DNA of 24,464 nt from Choristocarpus tenellus KU-1152 (lineage: Eukaryota > Phaeophyceae): NCBI GenBank assembly GCA_964200185.2, contig CAXNAD020000211.1, positions 1 through 24,464 on the forward strand. The letters run 5' to 3'. Positions within the stretch are counted from its first letter, which is position 1; each line of letters begins with the position of its first letter. The position numbers and the translations under genes are program-made. Below are positions 1 through 11,600 of the stretch, one piece after another. The notes beneath the pieces were generated by a model. The model searched no databases and had not been told where the DNA came from. It was given only the letters and a program-made list of their open reading frames with translations.

Positions 1-63
1 TCTGAGGTAGAAGGTGCATACAGTATTCTCCTTCCTTATGGTGAGGCGGGAGATGATCATTAA
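1..63 (+). CDS. possible C-terminal end of a neighbouring gene (partial)
   Basis: The first frame from the window edge is open for 20 codons (SEVEGAYSILLPYGEAGDDH) and ends in TAA at 61-63. The composition looks protein-like and would fit the last exon of a plus-strand gene converging on the DNAJC7-like gene. It is too short to assign a family, and a chance open frame is quite possible. Confidence 0.3.
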   Translation, partial: SEVEGAYSILLPYGEAGDDH

Positions 64-112
64 CACATAAACATTTTTAAAAGCGCTCGTAATCATTTCC
101 ATCCTATCCATG

Positions 113-262
113 AAGCTTATGATTGATTTCCCAGCTCACCACGATTAAGCAGTCGCTTCGACGAATGATTTCCCAGCTCACCACGATTAATTAGTCGCTT
201 CAACGATTGATTTCCCAGCTCACCACGATTAATCAGTCACTCCGACGATTGATTCCCAGCTA
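113..262. repeat. 42-nt tandem repeat, about 3.3 copies
   Basis: The word GATTTCCCAGCTCACCACG recurs with its CCCAGC at 130, 172, 214 and (one T lost) 255, giving a period of 42, 42 and 41. The last partial copy runs directly into CTAACCCTAACCCTAA at 260-276. It is non-coding as far as visible. Confidence 0.9.
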
Positions 263-968
263 ACCCTAACCCTAATTACTACAAAATCGATATTATACCA
301 TATAGATTCTGTGCCGCTTTTTTAGGGCATACCCAGGGTTGAACAAAATCGGTTTAGGTACTGTACTACTATCTTGTAGGGGTACAACATTAGGTAAAGG
401 CGGCTGTTTTTTCGTTGATTAGGGTTAGATTTGTGCAAAATAGGACAATAGTGAGGTGTACCTTATTTTGTGTAGATGAGGTATTGTGTTGAATTGAGTC
501 CATGTGATGTAACTATTGAGATAGTAGTACATCCAGATTATATATGGGATTATGTATGGGTATTTATTCCGCATTCAACTACTTTGATGTAACCATTGAC
601 TTAGGTAGGAAGCACAAATAATAATAAACAAGCAATGAGAAGACACCCCACAAAGGTCACTCTTCTAATTCCATCCATTCTTTTCACGTTCAGCAAAGGG
701 GATTGTGTGAGGCTTCACACCCTTCATGTTTTTTCACTACTGATAAATAGCATTACCTCCCAAGGTAAATTGCACAAGATTGTCATACAACCGACAAGAA
801 AAAAGAGGTCGAAAAGGGCATAATTCCTTTATCAAGGGAGACTAGGTGCGTATTCCTTCTATGAGGATCGGGCTTGTCTATTGCTGCCCCTGTGTGCTGT
901 ACGTAACACCAAACACCGGGCGTGTCGGAAGGAAAAAGATGACAGAACTTCCTCTTCGTGCAAGGTGA

Positions 969-1448
969 TCAGGTGTGTACAGCTCGAGGATCATGTAACC
1001 CGACTGCGACATGCCATCCTCTCTGGGCCCGACTCAATGCGCAAAACATTTTCCCTCTCCTTTTGTTGGTTTCCCCTGTCCCATTTGCAACGTGCCCACC
1101 CGATGCAGACATCACGCGATCAATGGAGAGGCTTAGCTTAGTCCAACCACCGAACGCTGCCATGCCTCCAAAGGGAACAAGAAGGTGAGTCCCCCTACCA
1201 GAAACGCGCACCCTCTGTGCAGCTCCCTTGCACACAATACCGTGCAAAGTGGTAGTGATTGAGACCCCATCACGTCATGTAGAAAGGTTTTCAGCTCTAC
1301 AACCATACCAATATCGACCACCACTGCTGTGTTACCACCTGTGTAAATATCTTTCGGAAGCTCCAGATACAATTCCGAGTCAAAATCAAAAGTAAACCCT
1401 ATGCACGCCGGTTGGTCTATCGTGCCGTATAAAGCACATATCTCTCAG
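969..1448 (-). other. Possible decayed coding fragment in two overlapping frames
   Basis: One minus frame is open from about 1448 to 1133 and includes SELYLELPKDIYTGG and VVVDIGMVVELKTFLHDVM. A second is open 1247-969 and includes SGRGTHLLVPFGGMAAFGG. The frames overlap at 1133-1247, as expected if one reading frame was broken by an indel. This segment is more GC-rich than its surroundings. No family recognised. Confidence 0.2.
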
Positions 1449-1601
1449 CACTGGAGACAATTTGTTTGGTGTACACTAACAGACTTGTGTTGGAAATCTC
1501 CACCACCCAGAAAAACTACGGAACTACAGATCATGGATTTTTCAAACACCACTGTTACTGTATCCTGCAATTTTTCGAAATTTTGTTCGTTTCGCTTGTG
1601 A

Positions 1602-1871
1602 ACATTTTCATCTAACGTTGGTGTTACGTATATTATCATTCGTTCTGATCTTGCTCAACTAGGGCACACAATAAGTCTCATTGGGCATGCTAATATATCA
1701 GTCATTGGGAACAACAAGACATGCGGGTTGAATGGCACTGTTGCTGAGCACCTTGACTGCACAGACTCGTACACAATCAATGCAAGTGAAAGGGAACAAT
1801 GTTTGATACTATTGAAAAAACCTAGCCTATTTAATGTGGTTGAGCAGGCCATTGCGCATTCCAAAAAATGA
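1602..1871 (+). other. Unassigned open frame, 89 codons, no Met
   Basis: Between stops at 1599 and 1869, the plus strand encodes a balanced-looking peptide including LGHTISLIGHANISVIGNN and CGLNGTVAEHLDCTDSY. The ISLIGHANISVIGNN rhythm recalls beta-helix proteins, but this is an impression, not an identification. There is no start codon and no clear splice context. It could be an exon fragment, a pseudogene piece or chance. Confidence 0.2.
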
Positions 1872-2568
1872 AGACAGAGTGCAAAAGTAGAGACTAAAAA
1901 AAACACAAAAAGCATAAAAAACAACAATAACGATGTCTGTCTTAGGTGCATGCTAGTCCAGATGCAGAATTGCAGGCAATGCACCTCAGCAACAAATTGC
2001 TCATCTGTTGTTTAGTTCGCAAATTGGTGCAATGAACAAACATGACTAGGTAAAAAAAGGTGGATGTCTGTGTGGAAATGGATGAATTAAAAAAATGTAA
2101 TGTATACGTGGTACATGTAGTACAAATTGAAAGCACAGATCTCGTAGGATGTAACAAAATGAGGCAAGAGGTCCAGAATATAACTGGCGACAGGCATCTG
2201 CAAACATTTGACTGTGTTCCTGATGACGCCCACTCTATAGTCCAGTGCCTTGCTCGGACCTCATCTGTCTTATGAAGCAAAAAAAGAAAGAGACTACATT
2301 ATACACTCTTGAGACACATGGTATGCACCGCATGGGCAGCAGTATACCTGCAACTTGTTCTCCTCATGCATATGAGCATCAGCTAGCTAGGTGCAGTCTA
2401 TGTTATGATTGTTTGACATGCTTCATCCTCATTGCCCAGGGGGTATAACATTCACAATGAACACCACACACTGCAATGTCACAATCAAGACCATCCCAAG
2501 TCCACTCGCCCCTGGCCTCAGTAGAGCCTCTACCAAATATTGTACAGCCACCTTCGATGAGATCCCTG

Positions 2569-2677
2569 TCACCCAAAGTGAAAAGACATACCCCCTCCCC
2601 TGCCCCCTCCTCTGCTTCCGCCCCCGCCTTGCTGCATAAACATGTGGAAAAGCTGACTGGGGTCCACATGCATGCCC
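2569..2677 (-). CDS. DNAJC7: DNAJC7-like exon 14, Gly-rich C-terminus (residues 459-494)
   Basis: Encodes [16 protein letters not shown], a run [13 protein letters not shown], then MSFHFG and TGA. The pattern DP-x-x-(I/L)F-x-MF, Gly run, aromatic/FHFG end is the known tail of DNAJC7 and related TPR-DnaJ proteins. Acceptor CACTACAG, phase 2, matches exon 13 exactly. No canonical poly(A) signal stands out close downstream. Confidence 0.88.
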
Positions 2678-5600
2678 CTGTAGTGATCACACAGAAAAAT
2701 ATTCAAGACCACAGTTTAGATCCTTCAATACTGAGACTGCAAACAAGAAAAATAATCAAAGGTTCTTCAGAATTATCATTGTACTATGTGAAGTGATACA
2801 ACATCCTCTCTCCCACAAGCGTAAGGAACCCCTCAAAAGAAGTGAAGCACTGGGTGAACCATCTTGTCAAGAACATCATTACAAACAAAAATCATTGTAA
2901 GGGTCACAGATGGAAGTGGTTGCAGTCCACACAAGAATACATAGGATTGTAGCATCATGGATCGAAAGTGCTGGCACTTTGTCAGCTTGGGAAAGCCCTT
3001 TTGTACTTGATTACAATTGTCATGTGTGCAAAGCGCCGAGTACAGTGGAGCTCTGAAAGCAGAACACACAGCATACACGAGAGCAATAAATTACTAATTG
3101 ATAACTAACTCTTGATTTTCAGTTTCGACTTATGACAATCAAGAACCAGGTAATCAAATTATGGCAAGTCACAACATTGCCAGAAACATTACAAAAAACG
3201 TAACTAGCAATCATGCATAACATTCATACGCACTCTCTCCAAAAAAATCCAGAAAATATATATCCACAAGATAGCAAACCCTAGTACCGGTGAAAACATA
3301 ACAAACTACTGATGATTCAAATGCTCCAAAACACACACACACATCTGTCTGCACATAACATGGCTTTCTTACCCGTGACCATGCCCAGCGTGGGGATTGT
3401 CTAGATCCTCCAAGTCAACCCCAGAATCATATCGGCTCTTTTTTTGAGGATCTGAGAGAACCTGAGAAGGAAAAATACAATTTGAAAGGTTCACGTTAGA
3501 AATACACTTGAAGTACAAAGTACATACTATGCAGCACAAAGTACAGAGTACATGCCAGTGCAAATGGTGATAGGAAATTATAAAATATAGGACAGTCTTA
3601 CCAGACAAGAGACTTCGAGACTGTCCCTTGGATCAAATAGACCAACTTGGGGGACGCTAATATTAGTAGTCTCTTGCAGTACTGTGGCCGAGCAAGATGA
3701 GATCTAGGGAGCATCAACCTTGCGCAAATAACACCCTCCCTTTCAAGTCTATCTCTAGAAATAACACAAATGACTATGATGCTGACAAATCCTAACCCTA
3801 AGTGAAACTCCGCCAATAAGGTTTATAATCTTTCCAGAGCAATGAAAAGACAACATTTTGTTGACATACACTCCACTCCAGAAAACCTCAAGAATACCTT
3901 GTCAGCAGTATCAAAAGAGATCACCCCTGCAACCTTCACTTGAGCGCTTGAGCTATGGTATAGTATGACTAAACAAAAAAGAGTCCTATTTATCTTACAG
4001 GGTACGTAATCCCAAATCATTAAGTTCAGCTGTTTGCCTCAAGGCATTCAACACAAAGGGCCTCGAAGATATCACATTAATAGTCCCCCGTTATGGTCAT
4101 AAGTAATCTTAGTAGTACATACCAACCCTAACCCTAACCCTAAATCTTACATTGAAAAAGTAAAAAGACTTTTTGCGAAGACACGTAAGACAGGTACCAA
4201 CATTTATACATACACCCCTAACTCTAGGTACTGTAAGAAAAGGAATAGCAATAGCATCAGCCCCAACCCCTTCTTCCCATCAAATCAACAAAACACCTCT
4301 ATCTTACATTTAACGAATCTCAGATGATACAATTTCTCCCCACACTACGAATAAGTGATACTTGATCAGATACAGAGGAAGAATATACCCCCTTCCCCTC
4401 CAATATTATACATTATTGTAGAGAATGTCACCTCATGCACTCCCCATTATTGCTGAAAATTCACTATCATAGAGATGCTCACCTCATACGCCTCCCCAAT
4501 ATCCCGGAACAGCTTTCCTGCTGCCTCTTTCTCCTGCTCACTCTTGCTACTCTGTCGATCAGGGTGATACTTGAGTGCCAACTTCCGATACGCTTTCTTG
4601 ATCTCACCCTCATCAGCCCCTCGCGACACACCTAGAATCTGCATGGTTAGGGTTAGAGCTAAAGAGTCAGGGTTAGGGCTAGGAATAAGTGGTGTAGACA
4701 AAGGAACAACTAGGATGAGAACATACGGGATACTGCCGGTTAGGGTTAAGGTTAGCCAGTGCCCACCAGAAAATAAGACAACATTGATCAGTGCTGACAA
4801 AAAAAAGTCTTGAGTGGGAATCAAGACTCACAGGGGATGAGAGGGGAGTGACGTCAGACACACATCTTATTCCCCTTCAAGACTGGTCAGATAATTAAAA
4901 AAATACAAAATGCATACAAATAAATAGTGGTCTGTTCTGGTCAGTGTATGGTACGACTACACAAGAAACTGTTGGTTAGGGTTAGGACAGAAACAAATCT
5001 ACACAATAGCAATGGATAAATGAGTTCGTCTTGTGTCTTTGTACCCCCATACCACCGTATCCCTCACCTCACTTCTCAATCGGTAGAAATCAGAAATTTA
5101 ATGTCAGGAATACAATTATCTGAATTAGTTTGCAACGCTTAAAAAGAAATGGCATGGAAATACCACAATTCAATGTGACTGCTTATAATAAAAATACTTC
5201 AAGGGAACATGCCTTGATGCAGCATGCAGGAATGTCTAATAACTACTATTAATGCACTAGAATTGTGATTATAGATTTGTAATTAGTACGTACCTCAAGT
5301 AGACTATGCATTCGTCCTTTGGGAGATATCAACCTTAAGGGGTTAGAGACGCACCTACTGTAGGGCAAAAGCGCACAATGCTTGATGACTTGACTCTAAC
5401 TGGCCATGCCTAATCACACCCTTCAGTGTATTCCCACCATCACATCCTCCTAAATACAGTCTCCCTCATGCCCCTCTTCCACTTGTAATGCGCTCGATCT
5501 TTTGACACCTAAGCTTACTGGCCTTCACAACTCACCCATACCACCCCTACCAGTATAGTTAGTACTGTGCCCTGGCGTACATTAACAGTTGTATATTGAC

Positions 5601-8600
5601 ACTAACCCTAAGTACAATATGAGACACAACTAGCACAAGTTAACTGTACTGTACTGTGGAGAAAATGACCTCTGTAGCTGTCATGTGAATTAATGACTCT
5701 TCCCATACATAGTGTCATAGAAAAAAAAGGTTCCAACACTAACCCTAACCCTAGCTAAAACAATCAGTATGAAAAAAGTCTATCGCCTACAACTTACCAA
5801 GGCAACTACCATGCAATGGGATTACCTTATAAAAGTCCTTCCTCTTGGCCTGCTTAAGTGCTGTTTGGGCCTTCTGTAGCTGCTTTCGGACCTCCCTGAG
5901 TTAGGATTAGGGATATGTGAAACACATAATCTAACAGAGGCAAGTGTATAACAGCACAACAATCATTGCAACTTCGGAGGACATTAGTTCACTCCTTCAC
6001 TCTTTTTCTTTTCTCTATGCTTGTGATGATAAAAATAATAGTAATATCACATCGATCAATTGTATTGTTGCTACCAAAGCAAGAGAATAATATTTCGACC
6101 AATCCCCTTCCCCTTCCCCTTCCCAATGAACATAATTTACCAACATAATTGAGAAAAAATAAAACATTTCCCATAGTTTTGTAATCCGGCGTAGTCTATT
6201 AACAAGACAGTTCTGTACAACTTGCCAAATGTGTTGTATCCATGTAGTCAGTCCCCTTTAGGGTAAACTAAATACACATTGCAAAAAAAGATGAAGTGCA
6301 CCAAAAAAGAGGAACATACCCTTTTTGGTTCTGCACCAGGGCTTACTCAACTATTTTGATAACTTGAGTACAAGCGTCAATATGGCTATGGAAAGATGAT
6401 TATACCTCACCTCACTCTGTATTAAGAACACCTCTTGCAACGACTGCCGAACTATAACGCCCCACCCAACAGTCCAAGACATCACCTCTACGATGCAAGA
6501 TTTAAAATATTTTATATTTCAACAAATTATTCACCAAAAACGCCACACTTCACACACTACCACTTGGTGAAACGGTCAACATCATTTTCTCTTTCTTCTC
6601 AACAAGACTAACCATAAGGTATGTATTCTGCATAGTTTGAAGGTGTTTGTACTGAAAGAGGCATGTTCACCATGTGCGGAATAAAACAAAACAATGTTGA
6701 ACAGAAAAATGCTCTAGACTTTTGTTCACCACTTGGTAACATTTCTTTTTGTAGATTTAGAATATGACAACATCCATCTCATTTGTACAAAACCTTGAAA
6801 AGAGTAGTCACTCTCTTTTGATATACCTATACACAGTTGCTGAAAAAAAAGTTGCTCTTTCTTGGGGGGAGGGCAGGAGGAAGAATACGATAGAGAGATG
6901 GTGCGCAAGGATTAAAAAAAAAAAAACCAAGCAAAGCCTTCCACAATCTCAAATAGAACATCCACAACCCACTGTCAGAATCCCAAAGATATCAGACCAC
7001 TGCCATACCTAGTCCTCTTCCAGCCCTAACCCTGATCCAATGATCAAGTCAGTTGCAAAATCGATGTACCCCTCCACTAGAACTAGTGACAACTATGGCA
7101 TACTTCATGCAACAATGAAAAAGTGGCATCTTCCTCTAAACTCTTCCACCAAACACTGACCTACGAGCCTCCTCATCCACCATGTCGGCCAGCTTCTCAT
7201 AGTCTCGAATAGCTGCCTCCAGGTTTTCAACACCGCCTGCGAAGGCATTGAACATGCACAACATGACATTAACATCACTGTCACTACGCACCCCGGTACT
7301 TGTCACTACTGTGAACCCTAACCCTTAGAATCCCACCTATGCATTTAATATGAAAAAAAAGATTGCAACAAAACAGAGCAGTACCACTGCAGTATCAATA
7401 TTTTGCATCCAAGCAAGGGTAAGCAACAATTTGTGACATTAACCCTAACCTCCAAATGATCAAAAAAGAGGTAGTCAGTCCAAGGACCATTAACACTGTG
7501 TATGAAATACCACATTTGTGTACAAAAATAAACCATGTAAAATAGTCACCTGTAATACGAAGTAACAAAAGGACGAAAAAAAGTACATCAACCATGGTAC
7601 TAACAGCCTATTAAAATTATTCAAGGAAAATATTGTAAAGATTGCCAAACTCTAACGATTTTATCATCTCTATAAAAAAAAGTTCTTGTTAAAGTCTGCT
7701 CCTGAAAGACTGATCACAGTGCTTCCTCGCTGGTTTTCCACTGTGTTTTAATTTGGGTTTTTAATTTGTGAAATAAAGGACAATGACAGCAAAAATACAA
7801 GATACAACTATCATAAAAGAGCCAATCCCAAACACATGCGATCGCTGCATCAGTTGCTTAGAATTCACAACTTCAAACCCTAACCCTGGACAGCCCCACT
7901 AAGTAACTACAATATACTATAGTAACTAATATTCTTGACGATCAATAACTACAAATGTAACTGCTACTTATTTCAAACCACCACATGAACAGTCCAGAAC
8001 ACCAAAAAATACTGAGAGCAAACTGCTTCAGAAGCTAAGTGATACATGCACAACCCTCAACAGCAGAACGTATTACAACTACATAATCAGACACCTACCC
8101 TAACCCTAACACCTCCGAAAACAAGCAGTCAACATCTTTCATCAGAAACATACTCTCAAACAAAAAGAACAGAGGCAATAAGGAACAATATACATCCTAG
8201 AGCCACGGTAGGATTGGTCTTCTCCCTTGTAGTGGACGCACCCATCTCAAACAAGCTTCCAGCCCTCCTTTGATAGGCCTTGGTGTACTGTGGATCATCC
8301 CGTACTGCAGAGGTTGCTGCTCTCACTGCTGCAGCATGATCCCCCATCTGTGTAATTGGCAATCATCATCATCAGCAACAACAGTCTAATGACATTCAGG
8401 GGGTTGTAACTGTCACTGGAAGCAAAAGCTGTTTAGAGTTCAAACTGCTGCTGAAAAATATATATGCATTGGTACTGGAGTAGCACCAGAGTTTCAAACA
8501 GTCACCTTAAAATTCCAGGACTTGTTTTAATTTATTGACTCAATATTTTTCCAAGCACATGACTGGTCGGGTTCATGAGATCGTAAAGTACTTAGAATAC

Positions 8601-11600
8601 ACCAGCATCAGCAAAAACCACCATCCAAAGCATAACAAAGTTTTTGAAAGGGCCTCTCTGGTAGGACATGTGTGTGGGTGTGTAAAAAAAGCACACATCA
8701 AAATGCAAACCCCACACATAGCCCTAATCCAAACCCACGGTAGTGGTATGCCACATCATGTCATGTCTTGTCACGTCATGCTGTGTCCTGTCCTGTCATG
8801 TTGGACATTTGAAAGCTCTGCTTCGTTTTCAAAAATGAAATCGTCCCTGTCATCACACCCCAAAGCTGCTACTAACCTTGATGCAGACACACAGCCAAAT
8901 GCTTACTAATCCTAATCCTGTGCCAATATACTAATATGATAAAATTCCAATACACTGCATTACTGAGGAATAAGGGTTAGAGTTGTAGGGTAATTGAATT
9001 GCAATAGCCCCAATGTGACACAAATACTGGATCTATTCTCTACTGGTGTCTGTATATGTTACTCATTCTACAAATTCCAAAACTAACCTTATTCTAACTC
9101 CTCAATCTTGCCATGAATGAATCGATCCCATCAATACAAGGCACTCTAAATGTTAACACTACTATTCCTATCTCATGCAACCAAAGGTGAAAGACGTTCT
9201 TACCGTAAAATCAACTCAAGTCCTAACTCAATAAAACCAACTCAAGTTCTACCCGACAACAGTGAAAAAAACAATTTCACAGTCTTCTAGATGTACTAGT
9301 GGTAAGAGTACATCCAAATTATCAATAACCAAATCAATCATTACTATGTTAATACATTGACTTTTCTCACCACTCGAAGGAGTGACAACTGTCTATCTCA
9401 CAATCATAAAACCCCTCTCAACAACCCTTACAATACCATTAAGGTACAGTACAGGAGATAGAACACAATTTCTCAACATGTATCCAGCTCAGGACTAAGG
9501 TTGTACCATGTATAGGGTTAGGGCTAGGGCTTGGTGCAAAGGTAAGTGTTTTCACCACTGAGATGGTATCTCTCATGTGATGCCAACCAAGTACTGGCAA
9601 AAAAAAGACAGCAATTTAACTTTTCTATTACCTCAACTTCAAGCCATTTAACCTTTCTTTTACATCAACTCATACAATTTGCTACTGTTAAAAAGGTTGA
9701 GGCAATTGTTCACACCCTTTTTTTTTATCCTTACAATGTATTTTGAAAGGGATTCAAGTCAGGGTTAGGGTTAGGGTTATAAAGAGTGCTCATGCTGCCA
9801 TTCATACCAAGCATTCTCAGCCACTTATCCATTAAAAATTAATTGTACTCATGAAACAGTCAAGTTTGTCACTAAAAATGAGATATATGGTTGGACAGTA
9901 CATGCACATGTGACCTATCAGGTGGCCGTCAATAGTAAAAATCCATACACAACCATTCAAGATGAAATATGACAGGCCATCCACAATAGCAGGAGTGATA
10001 GTAGTTACTACTGTACTCTGTCAAAAATAGGGTTAGGGTTCTGTACCTTGTCCTGTGCAATCCAAGCTGAGGGGTTATTGTGGAGTAATAATACCCCTAC
10101 TTTGTGGCTACATAAGGGCTTTGGTCTTATCTTGAAAAAACATTGATACCAACAACCACCCTTTTGACAGTTACAGATACAGTTAAATATATATATATAT
10201 ATATATTGCCTATGAAATGTCATCATTCTTTATTTGTTGGAAATAGGAAAGAGCCAATTGAAAAAAAATCATTAATCATTAATCATACATATTACAAAAG
10301 GGTGAAAAGGGTATAACATTATTATTGTTCACCACCAAAAATCCATAAAATTCACGGGGTAATATATTCACCAATAAACTTCCACATTGCTGCTTGCAAT
10401 ACGTACTAGAAATAACCCCAAGATGAAACTAATTTTTGAAGTATTAAAGTACCAATAAACAGCGCAGGAGAAACTCTCTACATTCACTGAGATCGACATG
10501 ACCAGACACAACAAACAGCACCTTGCTCTGAGCAGTGGCAAGATTGCAGTGCAGCTTGGAGTTGAAGGACTTGTTACTTCTGTCTGCCTTGAGTGCTTCT
10601 GTCCACGCTTCAATCGCCCCCTTCAAAAAAAAAGAAGGAAATAATTCAGGATATTGAACGGTATGTACCGTCTTTTTTATTCGAAAGGAAGTTGATTCTT
10701 GAAAAAAAAGAAAAAAAATGTAATCACATTACTACCAGTACCTACCTTGTATTTGAATCAAAACACAAAATATTAAATTATCAAATCCAAGTTCTGTTGA
10801 GCATGGTAAATAAGAATAATAAGAATAATATTAAAAGTTGAATTGATCCCTCAAGGAGATAAATGCCTCAACAGGCCTACCTACTAGTGCGCAAATACTG
10901 TAGTCAGCAGAATAACTCCCTCACCCTAGTTTCCACATGATCAACAGAGACCCATCAAAACCACACACAATGTTTGTGGTATAGGGTTGTGTAGCTCATG
11001 CATGACACACAAAACAGGTTGCTAACAGTTCAACATGCAAGCATCTTGAGCAATGAACACCAGAGATAAATATTGTTCTTGTAGTCATATAATCATCATA
11101 GGGATCAAACCAAACCCAAACTCTAACCCTAACCCTAACTCAGACAACTAGTTTAAACACGATATCATAGTCTTAAGACTTTTAGAGTAAGTCAGGATTG
11201 GGATAAGATTGGGGCTACCATTGCTACTCTATTATTATTTGTATGTATTTACAATATATTTGTCCCTACAACTGATAATGTTTCTCTGATATTCTGTATA
11301 ACATACTGATCATTACATACATTACCATTTTTATCATATATCATCAACATTTGCATTTCTTAAAAACTCACCAAGCACACCCAAAACAAAACCAACCCGA
11401 GGATAGAAAAACAGGATGATCTGATTGGACTGACATGAAAATGTAGGCTATCTGATTGGTCAATCACCCACCCGGAGGAAGCAATAATGGAAATAATATC
11501 AAGTGATATTCCACGCAAATTAGACATACAAAGACCAGGGATCATGTAGTAACCCTTTGGATCCAAGAATACCATCACACCAATCACATCACACCAACGA

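Larger units (their letters stand above)
277..2568. other. Intergenic / 3' flank of the DNAJC7-like gene
   Basis: No gene is recognised here. It holds one weak telomere-like word near 420 (AGGGTTAGA) and otherwise none. Two stretches look somewhat coding: a plus-strand frame without a Met at 1602-1871, and minus-strand frames at about 970-1450; they are listed separately. The 3' UTR of the DNAJC7-like gene must lie in the right part, but its end cannot be placed. Confidence 0.5.
8348..10521 (-). other. Intron 8
   Basis: 2174 nt, GTGCTG...ATTACACAG. Contains a patch of CATGTC/CCTGTC-like words at 8755-8803, telomere words at about 9515, 9761-9780 (three units) and 10028-10040, and a TA microsatellite at 10187-10206. 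No coding exon recognised. Confidence 0.88.

Noticed and set aside
2403-2796. Other open frames on both strands overlapping exon 14
   Set aside because: They are off-frame readings of a Gly/Pro-rich GC-biased exon and its flank.
3369-3461. Stop TAA directly after exon 13, suggesting the protein ends HAGHGHG
   Set aside because: The TAA is inside a good donor (GTAAGA), and a phase-matched exon at 2569-2677 encodes the expected family tail ending MSFHFG.
8751-8805. CATGTC/CCTGTC-rich patch as a possible CRISPR-like or regulatory array
   Set aside because: Only short imperfect 5-mers with no fixed spacer; simple-sequence drift explains it.
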